A DNA stretch of 64,000 bases. It comes from UBA3537 sp038138145. GTDB lineage: Bacteria > Bacteroidota > Bacteroidia > Flavobacteriales > Flavobacteriaceae. Below the pieces are notes generated by a model. It was given only the letters and a program-made list of their open reading frames with translations, did no database searches and was not told the origin of the DNA. Shown piece after piece: positions 17,030-26,638 of the stretch; position 1 is the first letter of the stretch; every line of letters begins with the position of its first letter. The translations under genes were made by a program, and so were the position numbers. The stretch is from assembly GCA_038138145.1 (NCBI GenBank), contig JAYQDD010000003.1, positions 1 through 64,000 of the forward strand, written 5' to 3'.

Positions 17030-17449
17030 ATGGACAAAAAACAATTAAAATACGATAAAGCTTATTTAAGAATGGCCAAAGAATGGGCCAAATTGTCCTA
17101 TTGTCAGCGCAAACAAGTAGGCGCTATAATTGTCAAAGACCGTATGATTATTTCAGACGGATATAACGGTACTCCAACAGGATTTGAAAATTTTTGTGAA
17201 GATGAAGAGGGGTATACCAAATGGTATGTACTTCATGCTGAAGCCAATGCCATTTTGAAAGTTGCCGCATCCACACAGTCGTGTAAAGGCGCAACACTCT
17301 ACATTACACTGTCTCCGTGCCAAAGTTGCAGCAAACTTATTCATCAAGCGGGGATAGTAAGGGTGGTTTATAGTACGGCATATAAAGATTTATCTGGTGT
17401 CGAATTTCTTGAAAAAGCTGGCATTGAAGTCTCTCAAATAGAGATTTAA
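17030..17449 (+). CDS. Deoxycytidylate (dCMP) deaminase
   Basis: 139-residue zinc hydrolase converting dCMP to dUMP for dTMP synthesis. Zinc-site motifs are HAEANAI (His ligand and catalytic Glu) and SPCQSC (two Cys ligands). The substrate loop VGAIIVKDRMIISDGYNGTP (about 27-47) is characteristic of dCMP deaminases and separates it from tRNA or guanine deaminases. The length is normal for the ComEB-like family. A strong terminator follows 14 bases after the stop. Confidence 0.9.
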   Translation: MDKKQLKYDKAYLRMAKEWAKLSYCQRKQVGAIIVKDRMIISDGYNGTPTGFENFCEDEEGYTKWYVLHAEANAILKVAASTQSCKGATLYITLSPCQSCSKLIHQAGIVRVVYSTAYKDLSGVEFLEKAGIEVSQIEI

Positions 17450-17462
17450 ATTCCCTATAACC

Positions 17463-17493
17463 AAAAAAGCCCATCATTTGATGGGCTTTTTTT
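17463..17493. terminator. Bidirectional terminator
   Basis: A long, nearly perfect hairpin, AAAAAGCCCATC/GATGGGCTTTTT, with A- and T-tracts on either side. It separates the convergent dCMP deaminase gene and the secreted protein gene. Confidence 0.9.
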
Positions 17494-17513
17494 GGTTGGT
17501 CAACTTTTAAGAC

Positions 17514-18707
17514 TTAGTTTACAATTAGTTTTTTAGTTGATTTTTCTGTGCCTAAAACAATTTGTACAAAGTAAACACCAGACTTTAATTCAGAAATGTC
17601 AACGGAGTTTCTTACGTTTTCTAAACGTAATACCGACTTCCCAAGTATATCAAATATTTGGACATCTATATTTTCGTTAGAATTAGTAGTGAAATTTAAA
17701 TAACCATTAGTGGGGTTAGGAAACATTTTTACATTGTTAAATTCATTGTCAATTATTCCTGCAGTATCTATGCAAGGTACTTCCCCTTCATATAATTGGG
17801 CGGTCCATGTTTGACCAAAAAACGGAAAATCAAACTGAATCTCATCTTCAGCAGCAGAAGTAAATGTAATTGTTTGACAAAATATAGTGCCAACACAAAC
17901 TTCAAATTCTTGAGTAGTGTTTGTTACAATTTCTCCCTCTCCATCTCCAGTTCCAAAAGCAGTGAAGTCATCTTGCTCACACGTCCCGTCGTATTCAGTC
18001 CCTATAATTCTTAGCCCCTCAGCAGAAAACATGTAATAATTAATTTCTTCTTCACATGTCCCACAATCCTCTGGAGTTTCGATTTGTCGATAAACATTCC
18101 CTTGAAGTCTTTCAAAAACAGTTTGCGGAGGTTGTTCATCGATAACTTCAATATTATCAATACCCCAATAATAACCCCAAGATCCAACATAACGAAATCT
18201 TATTTGGACTGCTGGATTTCCAGCTAATGTTGATATATCAAAACCTACTAGTCCTTCAGTAGTATACTCACTAGGGCCAGTGAAAGTAGTTATATTTTCC
18301 CATGTAGTTCCACCATCAATTGTACCTTCAACATAACCATACTCAGCGTTGGCAGTATAAACTCTAAAATGATGATTAAATTTTACTATTAAATTAGTGT
18401 AACCGGTTAAATCCATAACAGGCGAAACTAAGGATGCATTTTGAGAACTTCCACCTCCCAAACCATCGCTATCTAGCAATGCATATAAACCGTCACATCC
18501 TCCACTAACCATGCCAGCACCTCCACCCCAAGCTGGAACTCCGGTATTAGTAGTACTACCTACAACCCAGTTCCCATTTGAACCAGCTGTAGACCATCCA
18601 TTAGGCCAAGTTGATCCTTGAGCACCAGAAGAAAAGTCTTCACTTAAAACTTGAGCATTAGATGATAGAGTGGCTAATAAAAAAGCCAAAAATGTAATTT
18701 TTTTCAC
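17514..18707 (-). CDS. Secreted protein with MAM/choice-of-anchor-J-like domain and T9SS tail
   Basis: 397 residues. The start is GTG at 18707, directly at a good signal peptide (KKITFLAFLLATLSSNAQ). The first domain (about 20-195: EDFSSG … WPNGWSTAG … ASLVSPVMDLTGYTNLIVKFNHHF … YYWGIDNIEV) looks like the choice-of-anchor J/MAM-type jelly roll common on secreted peptidases. A cysteine-rich middle part (about 205-320) has no recognised family. The C-terminus is a type A sorting domain (MFPNPTNGYLNF … LKSGVYFVQI). No catalytic domain is visible, so it is more likely a binding or structural surface protein. Single-gene unit between terminators. Confidence 0.82.
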   Translation of the reverse strand: MKKITFLAFLLATLSSNAQVLSEDFSSGAQGSTWPNGWSTAGSNGNWVVGSTTNTGVPAWGGGAGMVSGGCDGLYALLDSDGLGGGSSQNASLVSPVMDLTGYTNLIVKFNHHFRVYTANAEYGYVEGTIDGGTTWENITTFTGPSEYTTEGLVGFDISTLAGNPAVQIRFRYVGSWGYYWGIDNIEVIDEQPPQTVFERLQGNVYRQIETPEDCGTCEEEINYYMFSAEGLRIIGTEYDGTCEQDDFTAFGTGDGEGEIVTNTTQEFEVCVGTIFCQTITFTSAAEDEIQFDFPFFGQTWTAQLYEGEVPCIDTAGIIDNEFNNVKMFPNPTNGYLNFTTNSNENIDVQIFDILGKSVLRLENVRNSVDISELKSGVYFVQIVLGTEKSTKKLIVN

Positions 18708-18878
18708 AAGTTAAATTTTAGTTGTTTTTCGCAACTAATTTAATAATTTTTTTAGAATAAAAAGTAGAAGTAAAATTTTTTATGAAATAACCAGGGATTT
18801 ACAACTAAAAAAACGAATTATAAAATTTATAAATCAATTTATTGAGAAATTTTAATTGTATATAAATGACATGTACAT

Positions 18879-19073
18879 CTATTTTACTTGATCTTTTATT
18901 TTTAGTGAAATCCTAATAATAGAAACCATCAATATGGCGCATCCAGCTGCAATACTTGTGATTACGGCCGTATAGCTATCGCCCTCCAAAGGTTCCTCAA
19001 AGTTAATTTTACTAATATTAAAAATTAGTATAAACAGTGCTATTATCGAAATGATATAAGTGGTTATTTTCAT
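18879..19073 (-). CDS. Small two-span membrane protein, unknown
   Basis: 64 residues with two hydrophobic segments (about 4-22 and 36-55) joined by an acidic loop (EEPLEGDS). It starts 3 nt after the stop of the upstream marC-type gene, so it is probably translated from the same mRNA. No family is recognised. Confidence 0.6.
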   Translation of the reverse strand: MKITTYIISIIALFILIFNISKINFEEPLEGDSYTAVITSIAAGCAILMVSIIRISLKIKDQVK

Positions 19074-19076
19074 GGC

Positions 19077-19661
19077 TTAAAGCAAGAATTTAATGTTAGA
19101 AGTGAATAGTTTTACAGCAATAGCAAGTAAAATTACACCAAATATTTTTCGGGTAATATTTATTCCATTTTGACCAATAAAACGTTCAATTCTCGATGAA
19201 GTTTTTAGTACGATAAAAATCAAAATAACATTGATAATTACTGCCAAAATAATATTTTCTGTATGAAATTCTGAACGAAGCGACAACAAAGTAGTCAAGC
19301 TTCCAGGCCCAGCAATTAAGGGGAATGCAAGTGGGAATACAGTAGCATTAAGCGACGATCCTTCGTCCTGTTTGTACAACGTAATACCAAGAATCATTTC
19401 CAGAGCAATAAACAACAAAATAAAAGCACCAGCAATCGCAAATGAATGTACATCGATGCCTACCAATTTCAAGATGCTTTCCCCAACAAATAGAAAAATA
19501 ATCATAATCACACCAGCAATAACCGAAGCTTTTTCACTTTGAATATGCCCCGCTTTTTTTCTCAAGTCAATGATAATTGGAATATTACCAACGATGTCTA
19601 TCACTGCAAAAAGCACCATAAAGGCCGTAAAAATTTCTTTTAAATCAAAATTCATAACCAT
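19077..19661 (-). CDS. MarC-family (UPF0056) inner-membrane protein
   Basis: 194 residues with six membrane spans. Family marks are FTAFMVLFAVIDIVGNIPI at the N-terminus, the central FPLAFPLIAGPGSLTTLLSL and the C-terminal IFGVILLAIAVKLFTSNI. MarC was once tied to multiple antibiotic resistance but has no proven role. A start at 19655 (MNFDLKE) is equally likely. The 64-residue membrane protein follows at a 3-nt gap. Confidence 0.88.
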   Translation of the reverse strand: MVMNFDLKEIFTAFMVLFAVIDIVGNIPIIIDLRKKAGHIQSEKASVIAGVIMIIFLFVGESILKLVGIDVHSFAIAGAFILLFIALEMILGITLYKQDEGSSLNATVFPLAFPLIAGPGSLTTLLSLRSEFHTENIILAVIINVILIFIVLKTSSRIERFIGQNGINITRKIFGVILLAIAVKLFTSNIKFLL

Positions 19662-19764
19662 AAAATTTAATACGACAAAGGTCTAATTTTTTTTCTAATA
19701 CCAATTCAAAAAACCAGTTAATAATTTAAGGATTATTTAGGGTTAAAATTTTTATCTTCGCATC

Positions 19765-20334
19765 ATGTTTCAACTCGGAAAAACCCTCATTTCAGAGCAA
19801 ATACTAGACAGCGATTTTGCGTGTAATCTTTCGGCATGCAAAGGGGCTTGCTGTGTAGATGGCGATGCAGGTGCGCCCTTAGAAAAAGCCGAAACAAAAC
19901 AATTGGAATTGATTTACCCTAAAATAAAACCATACCTGCGCCCAAAGGGTATAGAAGCCATAGAGCAACAAGGCGTTTTTGTGACTACTGATGAAGGCGA
20001 ACTTGAAACCCCTTTGATTGATGGTGCAGACTGCGCATATGTTATTTTTGACGAAAACCAAACTGCACTTTGTGGTATTGAAGAAGCATACAATCAAGGA
20101 GATATTGATTGGAAAAAACCTGTTTCTTGTCATTTATATCCCGTACGTGTAAAAGACTACAGTGAATTTTCAGCAGTCAATTACCATAAATGGCAAATAT
20201 GTGATGATGCTTGTACTTTGGGCAAAGAATTGCAATTGCCAATTTATAAATTTGTCAAAGAAGCATTGATTCGAAAATTTGGTACTGAATGGTATACCGC
20301 TCTCGAAAAAATTGCAGAAGAAAGAGCCGAATAA
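19765..20334 (+). CDS. DUF3109 cysteine-rich protein
   Basis: 189-residue soluble protein of the DUF3109 family, widespread in Bacteroidota. Conserved cysteines are visible in CNLSACKGACCVDGDAGAPL (about 20-39), GADCAYV, ALCGIE, VSCHLYPVRV and QICDDACTLG. This pattern suggests a metal or iron-sulfur centre, as in YkgJ-like proteins. The biochemical function is unknown. Single gene, divergent from marC, with a short AT-rich promoter region containing TATCTTCG just before the start. Confidence 0.85.
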   Translation: MFQLGKTLISEQILDSDFACNLSACKGACCVDGDAGAPLEKAETKQLELIYPKIKPYLRPKGIEAIEQQGVFVTTDEGELETPLIDGADCAYVIFDENQTALCGIEEAYNQGDIDWKKPVSCHLYPVRVKDYSEFSAVNYHKWQICDDACTLGKELQLPIYKFVKEALIRKFGTEWYTALEKIAEERAE

Positions 20335-20463
20335 TAGATGATCTGCACTTGCTTGTTTCGTCTGCTCTAAAAAAAATCATTCAAAAACAATTTCTTTTTC
20401 TTTTTTAACCCTTTAATTTCTTTACGAGAGAAAACCAATTTAAAGTGCTGAAAATCAGTAATT

Positions 20464-20471
20464 TATATTTG
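20464..20471 (+). promoter_or_regulatory. Possible -7 element for nrdB, with leader dyad
   Basis: TATATTTG is an exact TAnnTTTG match, giving a leader of about 145 nt before nrdB. Within that leader, GTAAG (20490-20494) and CTTAC (20501-20505) form a short dyad. No -33 TTG is seen at the right distance. Confidence 0.35.
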
Positions 20472-20623
20472 GTAATGTTTTTAAATTGTGTAAGAAAAAA
20501 CTTACTTGTTGTTAAAAACTTAAGGCCAATGTTTATAAAAATGACTTTTATTTAAAGCTACAATTTTAAATCTTTGTTAGGTGCTATAAAACCAATTTAT
20601 AAAACAAAAAAATAAGACAAAAC

Positions 20624-21604
20624 ATGCCACAAGTAGAGCCAATTCTAAAAGAAAACAAAGACCGATTTGTTATTTTCCCAATCCAGCATCACGATATTTG
20701 GGAATGGTACAAAAAATCTGAAGCAAGTTTTTGGACCGCCGAAGAAATTGATTTACATCAAGACCTTACCGACTGGAATGAAAAGCTAACCGATGATGAG
20801 CGCTATTTCATTAAGCATATTTTGGCATTTTTTGCAGCAAGTGATGGTATTGTAAATGAAAACTTAGCAGAAAACTTTGTCAATGAAGTCCAGTACAGTG
20901 AAGCAAAATTTTTTTACGGATTTCAAATCATGATGGAGAACATCCACAGCGAAACCTATTCATTGTTGATCGATACTTACGTAAAAGACGAAACAGAAAA
21001 AGACAAACTTTTCAACGCCATTGAGAATTTCCCAGCCATCAAGAAAAAAGCTGATTGGGCTTTAAAATGGATTGAATCGCCAAGTTTTGCGGAGCGTTTG
21101 ATTGCATTTGCAGCTGTAGAAGGCATCTTTTTTTCAGGCGCATTTTGTTCTATATTTTGGTTAAAAAAACGTGGCCTGATGCCCGGACTCACGTTCTCAA
21201 ACGAACTGATTTCTAGGGATGAAGGTGTTCATGCAGATTTTGCAGTTCACCTACACAACAAACACCTTGTCAATAAAGTGCCAAAGGAGCGCATCAGAGA
21301 AATCATTGTTGATGCACTAAACATAGAACGCGAGTTTATTACCGAATCACTTCCAGTGAGTTTAATTGGAATGAACTCAAAACTCATGGCACAGTATTTA
21401 GAATTTGTTGCAGATCGACTTTTGTTAGAGCTGGGCTGTGAGAAAGAATACAACACCTCAAATCCATTTGATTTTATGGACATGATTTCGCTTCAAGGGA
21501 AAACAAATTTCTTTGAAAAACGTGTCTCTGAATATCAAAAAGCGGGTGTACTCAACAAAGAAGAAGAGGACACCAACAAGTATAGTTTCGACACAGATTT
21601 CTAA
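20624..21604 (+). CDS. nrdB: Class I ribonucleotide reductase, beta (radical) subunit
   Basis: 326 residues. It supplies the radical for reduction of ribonucleotides by NrdA. By comparison with mouse R2, all diiron ligands are present: Asp74, Glu105, His108, Glu166, Glu200 and His203. The radical tyrosine is Tyr112 (ENIHSETY), so this is a tyrosyl-radical enzyme. The sequence is close to the eukaryotic-like group (FFAASDGIVNEN, RDEGVHADF). The C-terminal tail KYSFDTDF should dock to NrdA. nrdA follows after 166 bp that hold a 12-bp perfect palindrome. Confidence 0.96.
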   Translation: MPQVEPILKENKDRFVIFPIQHHDIWEWYKKSEASFWTAEEIDLHQDLTDWNEKLTDDERYFIKHILAFFAASDGIVNENLAENFVNEVQYSEAKFFYGFQIMMENIHSETYSLLIDTYVKDETEKDKLFNAIENFPAIKKKADWALKWIESPSFAERLIAFAAVEGIFFSGAFCSIFWLKKRGLMPGLTFSNELISRDEGVHADFAVHLHNKHLVNKVPKERIREIIVDALNIEREFITESLPVSLIGMNSKLMAQYLEFVADRLLLELGCEKEYNTSNPFDFMDMISLQGKTNFFEKRVSEYQKAGVLNKEEEDTNKYSFDTDF

Positions 21605-21637
21605 TCTGTTGTTCATTAGAACACCGAAGCACCATCA

Positions 21638-21649
21638 ATACTATAGTAT
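21638..21649. promoter_or_regulatory. 12-bp perfect palindrome between nrdB and nrdA
   Basis: ATACTATAGTAT reads the same on both strands. Its AT-rich core recalls NrdR boxes (ACACTATATATAGTGT type), but it is shorter and only one copy is seen, whereas NrdR normally uses two. The operator role is a guess. Confidence 0.3.
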
Positions 21650-21770
21650 ACGTTGGAATTAATTTTCCATCATGTTTACAACCAACTGTGTTTTTGCGAA
21701 AGCCGAAAACGATAGAATAACCAACTAACCGCTTTTTTTGACTAAAGAAAAGCAACTAACAAAAAAAATT

Positions 21771-24245
21771 ATGTACGTATTAAAAAGAGACGGAAGAAAA
21801 GAGCAAATAATGTTTGATAAAATCACAGCACGAATCAGGAAACTGTGCTATGGTTTAAATGAACTTGTTGATCCGTTGAAAGTTGCAATGCGTGTTATTG
21901 ATGGTCTTTATGATGGTGTAACCACAAGTGAGTTGGACAATTTGGCCGCAGAAATTGCAGCAACCATGACCACTGCTCACCCAGATTATGCACGCCTTGC
22001 TGCACGTATTTCTGTTTCTAATTTACATAAGAGTACAAAAAAGACGTTTAGTGAAGTCATGCACGACTTATATACCTACGTCAATCCTCGTACTGGGAAA
22101 GATGCGCCATTGCTTTCAGATGAGGTCTATGATGTCATCATGAAGAACAAAGAAAAATTAGACTCCACAATCATTTACAACAGAGATTTTGGGTACGATT
22201 ATTTTGGCTTTAAAACCCTTGAGCGTTCATACCTATTGAAACTCAATGGCAAAATTGCAGAGCGGCCACAACATATGTTGATGCGTGTTTCTATTGGGAT
22301 TCATTTAGACGATTTAGATGCAGCGATAGAGACATACAACCTAATGTCCAAAAAATATTTTACACACGCTACACCAACACTATTTAATTCTGGTACCCCT
22401 AAACCACAAATGTCTTCATGTTTTCTACTCACCATGAAAGACGATAGTATAGATGGAATTTACGACACACTAAAACAAACGGCCAAGATTTCACAGTCTG
22501 CTGGAGGAATTGGTTTGGCGATGCATAACATTCGTGCCACAGGAAGTTATATTGCAGGCACCAATGGAACCAGTAATGGGATTGTACCCATGCTACGTGT
22601 CTATAACGATACCGCTCGTTATGTAGACCAAGGTGGTGGAAAACGAAAAGGGAGTTTTGCTGTATACCTTGAGCCATGGCATGCCGATATTTTTGATTTT
22701 CTTGACCTAAAGAAAAACCATGGAAAAGAAGAAATGCGTGCACGCGATTTGTTTTATGCCATGTGGATTCCGGATCTATTCATGAAGCGCGTACAAGAAG
22801 ACGGCGAATGGACATTGATGTGCCCAAATGAGTGCCCAGGACTTCCTGATACGCATAGTGAAGAGTTTGAGGCATTGTATACAAAATATGAGCAAGAAGG
22901 TAAAGGAAGAAAAACCATCAAAGCACGAGAATTGTGGGAAAAAATCACAGAATCTCAAATTGAAACGGGTACACCTTACATGCTCTATAAAGACGCAGCC
23001 AACCGTAAATCGAATCAACAAAATTTGGGGACCATTCGCTCTTCAAACCTTTGTACAGAAATTATAGAGTACACCTCTCCAGATGAAGTTGCTGTATGTA
23101 ACTTGGCTTCAATTGCGTTACCAATGTTTATCAAAGATGGTGCTTTTGATCACAAAGAGTTATTCAAAATCACCAAGCGTGTAACAAAGAACCTCAACAA
23201 GGTTATCGATCGAAATTATTATCCAGTTATTGAAGCTCAAAACTCCAATTTTAGACACCGTCCAATTGGATTAGGGGTACAAGGATTGGCCGATACGTTC
23301 ATCAAACTACGTTTGCCATTTACAAGTGATGAAGCCAAAAAGTTGAATCAAGACATTTTTGAAACCATTTATTTTGCAGCCGTTACAGCTTCTATGGAAG
23401 AAGCAAAAGCTGAAGGGCCTTACGAAACTTATAAAGGATCTCCAATAAGTAAAGGAGAGTTCCAATACAACCTTTGGGGGCTAAAAGACGAAGAGCTTAG
23501 CGGTATGTGGGATTGGGCTAAACTTAGAAAACAAGTCCTTAAAAATGGAGTGCGAAACTCGCTACTTGTTGCGCCAATGCCAACAGCCAGTACATCACAA
23601 ATTTTGGGGAACAACGAATGTTTTGAGCCCTACACATCCAATATTTACACCCGTCGTGTACTTTCTGGAGAATTTATAGTCGTCAACAAACACCTGCTTG
23701 AAGATCTTGTTCAACTCGGGCTTTGGAATGAAGGGCTGAAACAAGAAATCATGCGAGCAAATGGATCCATCCAACATGTCGATGTTATCCCTCAAGATAT
23801 TAAAGACTTGTACAAAACGGTTTGGGAATTGAGCATGAAAGACATTATTGATATGTCTCGTCAGCGTGGATACTTTATTGATCAGTCGCAGTCACTCAAC
23901 TTGTTTATGGAAGGCGCTACAATGGCCAAATTGACCTCTATGCACTTCTATGCTTGGAAGAGTGGACTCAAAACAGGGATGTATTACTTAAGAACAAAGA
24001 GTGCTGTGGATGCGATTAAATTCACACTTGACACAAAAAAGAAAGAGCAACCTCAAGTTGAAGCACAGACAGAAACTCAAGTTCTGCAACAAAAACAAGA
24101 AAAAGCAGCTAAAACCGCAGAGAAATTTTCAAAACAAACGTCAATGGATGCAGATGTAGAACCGATGTCTGCCGAAGAGATGAAGGCCCTTATAGAACAA
24201 GCTAAAGCTTCTGAAGGAGACGATTGTTTGATGTGCGGGTCTTAA
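21771..24245 (+). CDS. nrdA: Class I ribonucleotide reductase, alpha (catalytic) subunit
   Basis: 824 residues. I use the ATG at 21771 (MYVLKRDGRKEQ), where the ATP-cone starts; an earlier TTG at 21738 adds 11 residues without similarity. The ATP-cone (about 1-95) implies dATP inhibition. Catalytic-barrel motifs include PQMSSCFLLTM (active-site Cys), SQSAGGIGLAMHNIRATGS, the NLCTEI segment (radical Cys and Glu), and MPTASTSQILGNNECFEP. Partner cysteines sit in a C-terminal CLMC, four residues before the end. A basic, Gln-rich linker (about 755-810) is longer than usual. A strong terminator follows. Confidence 0.95.
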   Translation: MYVLKRDGRKEQIMFDKITARIRKLCYGLNELVDPLKVAMRVIDGLYDGVTTSELDNLAAEIAATMTTAHPDYARLAARISVSNLHKSTKKTFSEVMHDLYTYVNPRTGKDAPLLSDEVYDVIMKNKEKLDSTIIYNRDFGYDYFGFKTLERSYLLKLNGKIAERPQHMLMRVSIGIHLDDLDAAIETYNLMSKKYFTHATPTLFNSGTPKPQMSSCFLLTMKDDSIDGIYDTLKQTAKISQSAGGIGLAMHNIRATGSYIAGTNGTSNGIVPMLRVYNDTARYVDQGGGKRKGSFAVYLEPWHADIFDFLDLKKNHGKEEMRARDLFYAMWIPDLFMKRVQEDGEWTLMCPNECPGLPDTHSEEFEALYTKYEQEGKGRKTIKARELWEKITESQIETGTPYMLYKDAANRKSNQQNLGTIRSSNLCTEIIEYTSPDEVAVCNLASIALPMFIKDGAFDHKELFKITKRVTKNLNKVIDRNYYPVIEAQNSNFRHRPIGLGVQGLADTFIKLRLPFTSDEAKKLNQDIFETIYFAAVTASMEEAKAEGPYETYKGSPISKGEFQYNLWGLKDEELSGMWDWAKLRKQVLKNGVRNSLLVAPMPTASTSQILGNNECFEPYTSNIYTRRVLSGEFIVVNKHLLEDLVQLGLWNEGLKQEIMRANGSIQHVDVIPQDIKDLYKTVWELSMKDIIDMSRQRGYFIDQSQSLNLFMEGATMAKLTSMHFYAWKSGLKTGMYYLRTKSAVDAIKFTLDTKKKEQPQVEAQTETQVLQQKQEKAAKTAEKFSKQTSMDADVEPMSAEEMKALIEQAKASEGDDCLMCGS

Positions 24246-24266
24246 AATTAATTAAATACTTGTAAG

Positions 24267-24297
24267 AAAAAACCACGCCCAAAGGCGTGGTTTTTTT
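24267..24297. terminator. Bidirectional terminator between nrdA and the PiT gene
   Basis: AAAAAACCACGCC/GGCGTGGTTTTTTT with a 4-nt loop. A- and T-tracts on both sides let it serve both convergent transcripts. Confidence 0.92.
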
Positions 24298-24318
24298 ATG
24301 AAATATGATTGCTAAACA

Positions 24319-26571
24319 TTAGTCCAATGTGCTTTTATAAGCGGTTTGATATTCTTCTAATAAATTCCCAGTCGCTTTTAATAAATCTTTGGTTTCAAGA
24401 AGCAGGTTAAAATAGAGCGTCGTATTTTTAGGACTCGACTCGTCTGTTCCTCTTGTTCTCTCAACTTGCAAAGCAATATTCGATTTAAGAATTTTGTATA
24501 TATCATTCCTACGACCACTTATCGCTTCAATTTTTTCAAATGACTGTGTTTCAAAGGCAGCTCTAGCATCTGTAAATAAACCATTGATGATGTCGCTGAT
24601 TTCACTTAATTCTTTGATTTGCTTGAATTTTAATTTTTTATGGTTATTATCAACATGTTTATAGGTCACCTTTGAAATGTATTCCAAAGACTGAGCCATA
24701 TCATGTAAATATCCTAAGATATCAATATAAAATCCACTAGCACCTATGCTAGAATCATCTAAATTTTTAATAAAATAAAATATGTTATCTCTTAAATCAT
24801 CAACTTCTTTAGAGAGTTTAATGATTTGTTTTTTGTTTTTATTCAGAAGTTTAGAATTTTCTGAAGCAAGTCCATTAATAGCATTATTATAAATCGTATT
24901 TGATCTTTTTAGTACATTAGAAATATTATCAGCACTTTCTTTTATTACGCCTTGAATAGAGCTGCTTTCGGAATATTTTAAGTTGTCTCCATTTGATACT
25001 TTCGAAGATTTATTTTTGTGAGAAACGTAGTTTCTGTACAATAAAATGGCAGTTAATAATAGGAAAATTGGAGTTATTACAGTCGGATTCATATTGATTA
25101 AGAAAACCACAACACCAGATGCAACAAACGCACCAATTGCAGTTCCAAACCATCCTCCAATCACATTTAAAACTCCTGCTACTCTATAAACAGCACTTTC
25201 TCTACCCCAAGCTCTATCGGCAAAAGAAGTACCCATTGCGACCATAAAAGTCACATAGGTTGTAGAAAGCGGCAGTTTCATTGTTGTGGCAATTGCAATC
25301 AAAATACCTGCAACCATAAGATTTACGGAAGCTCTAATTAAATCAAATGCAGGAGCGTCAATACTTTGATCCTTTGTAAGAACAACCTCTGGTGTTTGAA
25401 AACTTTTTTCAATTTTTCCTTGTACTGATTTTGGTACAATTATGATGAAGTAATTAGATAGTTGTGTAGCACCTTTTACAATCCCACGAGAGATGAAATT
25501 TGGTTGAAATTTTTCATGAGTTTCACTTTGGCGAGATAAGCTGATTTCTGTTTCTGCAACAGTTTTAGCTTTTTTAGAAAACCAAAGTGTAACTACCATA
25601 ATACCTCCAGAAATAAAAAGTAGTAAGGGTTCGGCAGGAACTTTTTTATCTAACACCTCCATAGAAAATAAAGTGGCGTCAACACCTGATGCAATCCATG
25701 CTTCATAAGAATGATAAGCCGCCATTGGAACACCAATAAAATTCACCAAATCATTTCCGGAAAATGCAAGAGCAAGACCAAATGTTCCTACCCCAATAAC
25801 GACCAAAAGGATAGTTTTCTTTGTAATGGCTTGAAAAACATAAGAGACAATTAACCACAATATAAAACTAGCTCCTATAATGTACATTTCATTACCTTCA
25901 ATCGACCCTTTTAAGTCTTTGTAATATGGTGTTCCTTTTAATCCTTTCAAGAAGATAAAATAGGTAATTGCAGTTAGTGCAACAGCACCAAAAATGGCTC
26001 CGAAATTCTTAATTTTCTTTTCGGTTTGAAAGGTGAAAATCAAACGAGAAACCCACTGTACAATAGCACCAACGGTGAATGCTATAAAGACAGACATGAT
26101 AATTCCTCGAATAATTTGTAACGCTTTTTTAGTATTGATATAGTTTCCTAAATCAGCAAATGTTTGCGTATCTGAAGTGCCAATTTTAATCAAAGACATA
26201 ATAACAGCCGCTCCCAACAAATTGAAAACAATTGAAACCGTAGTTGAAGTTGGAAGCCCTAAAGTGTTGAAGAAATCTAATAATAAAATGTCTGTAATCA
26301 TGACGGCCATAAAAATGATCATGATTTCATTAAAATTGAACATTGCAGGAACGAAAATTCCTTTTCTTGCTACTTCCATAAGACCACTAGAATATACGGC
26401 GCCAACAAAAACCCCTAAACTTGCAACAATCATGATTGTTCGTATAGAAATTGCTTTCGAACCAATGGCGGAGTTTAAGAAATTAATAGCGTCATTACTG
26501 ACACCAACTATAATGTCTATTGCTGCCAAAACCGTGATAGCAATCAACATAAAAATGTATATATTATCCAT
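24319..26571 (-). CDS. pit: PiT-family inorganic phosphate transporter with PhoU/DUF47-like tail
   Basis: 750 residues. The start at 26571 (MDNIYIFMLIAI) begins the first membrane span; an ATG at 26604 would add 11 residues. The two PiT half-signatures are visible: GVSNDAINFLNSAIGSKA (about 25-42) and SGNDLVNFIGVPMAAY in the middle, with a dozen spans. After about residue 540 the protein is soluble and helical (long Lys/Asn/Ser-rich helices with repeated aromatic positions), resembling a fused DUF47/PhoU-like regulatory domain. It is the second gene after the OprO/P-like porin (67-bp gap), so outer- and inner-membrane phosphate uptake are co-expressed. Pho-box-like repeats lie upstream of the porin. 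Confidence 0.9.
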   Translation of the reverse strand: MDNIYIFMLIAITVLAAIDIIVGVSNDAINFLNSAIGSKAISIRTIMIVASLGVFVGAVYSSGLMEVARKGIFVPAMFNFNEIMIIFMAVMITDILLLDFFNTLGLPTSTTVSIVFNLLGAAVIMSLIKIGTSDTQTFADLGNYINTKKALQIIRGIIMSVFIAFTVGAIVQWVSRLIFTFQTEKKIKNFGAIFGAVALTAITYFIFLKGLKGTPYYKDLKGSIEGNEMYIIGASFILWLIVSYVFQAITKKTILLVVIGVGTFGLALAFSGNDLVNFIGVPMAAYHSYEAWIASGVDATLFSMEVLDKKVPAEPLLLFISGGIMVVTLWFSKKAKTVAETEISLSRQSETHEKFQPNFISRGIVKGATQLSNYFIIIVPKSVQGKIEKSFQTPEVVLTKDQSIDAPAFDLIRASVNLMVAGILIAIATTMKLPLSTTYVTFMVAMGTSFADRAWGRESAVYRVAGVLNVIGGWFGTAIGAFVASGVVVFLINMNPTVITPIFLLLTAILLYRNYVSHKNKSSKVSNGDNLKYSESSSIQGVIKESADNISNVLKRSNTIYNNAINGLASENSKLLNKNKKQIIKLSKEVDDLRDNIFYFIKNLDDSSIGASGFYIDILGYLHDMAQSLEYISKVTYKHVDNNHKKLKFKQIKELSEISDIINGLFTDARAAFETQSFEKIEAISGRRNDIYKILKSNIALQVERTRGTDESSPKNTTLYFNLLLETKDLLKATGNLLEEYQTAYKSTLD

Positions 26572-26638
26572 AGTACTAATTTGAGCTATATTGGCAAATA
26601 TCATAATTTTTTTGCTTTTGTGTGTTAATTAATTATTA

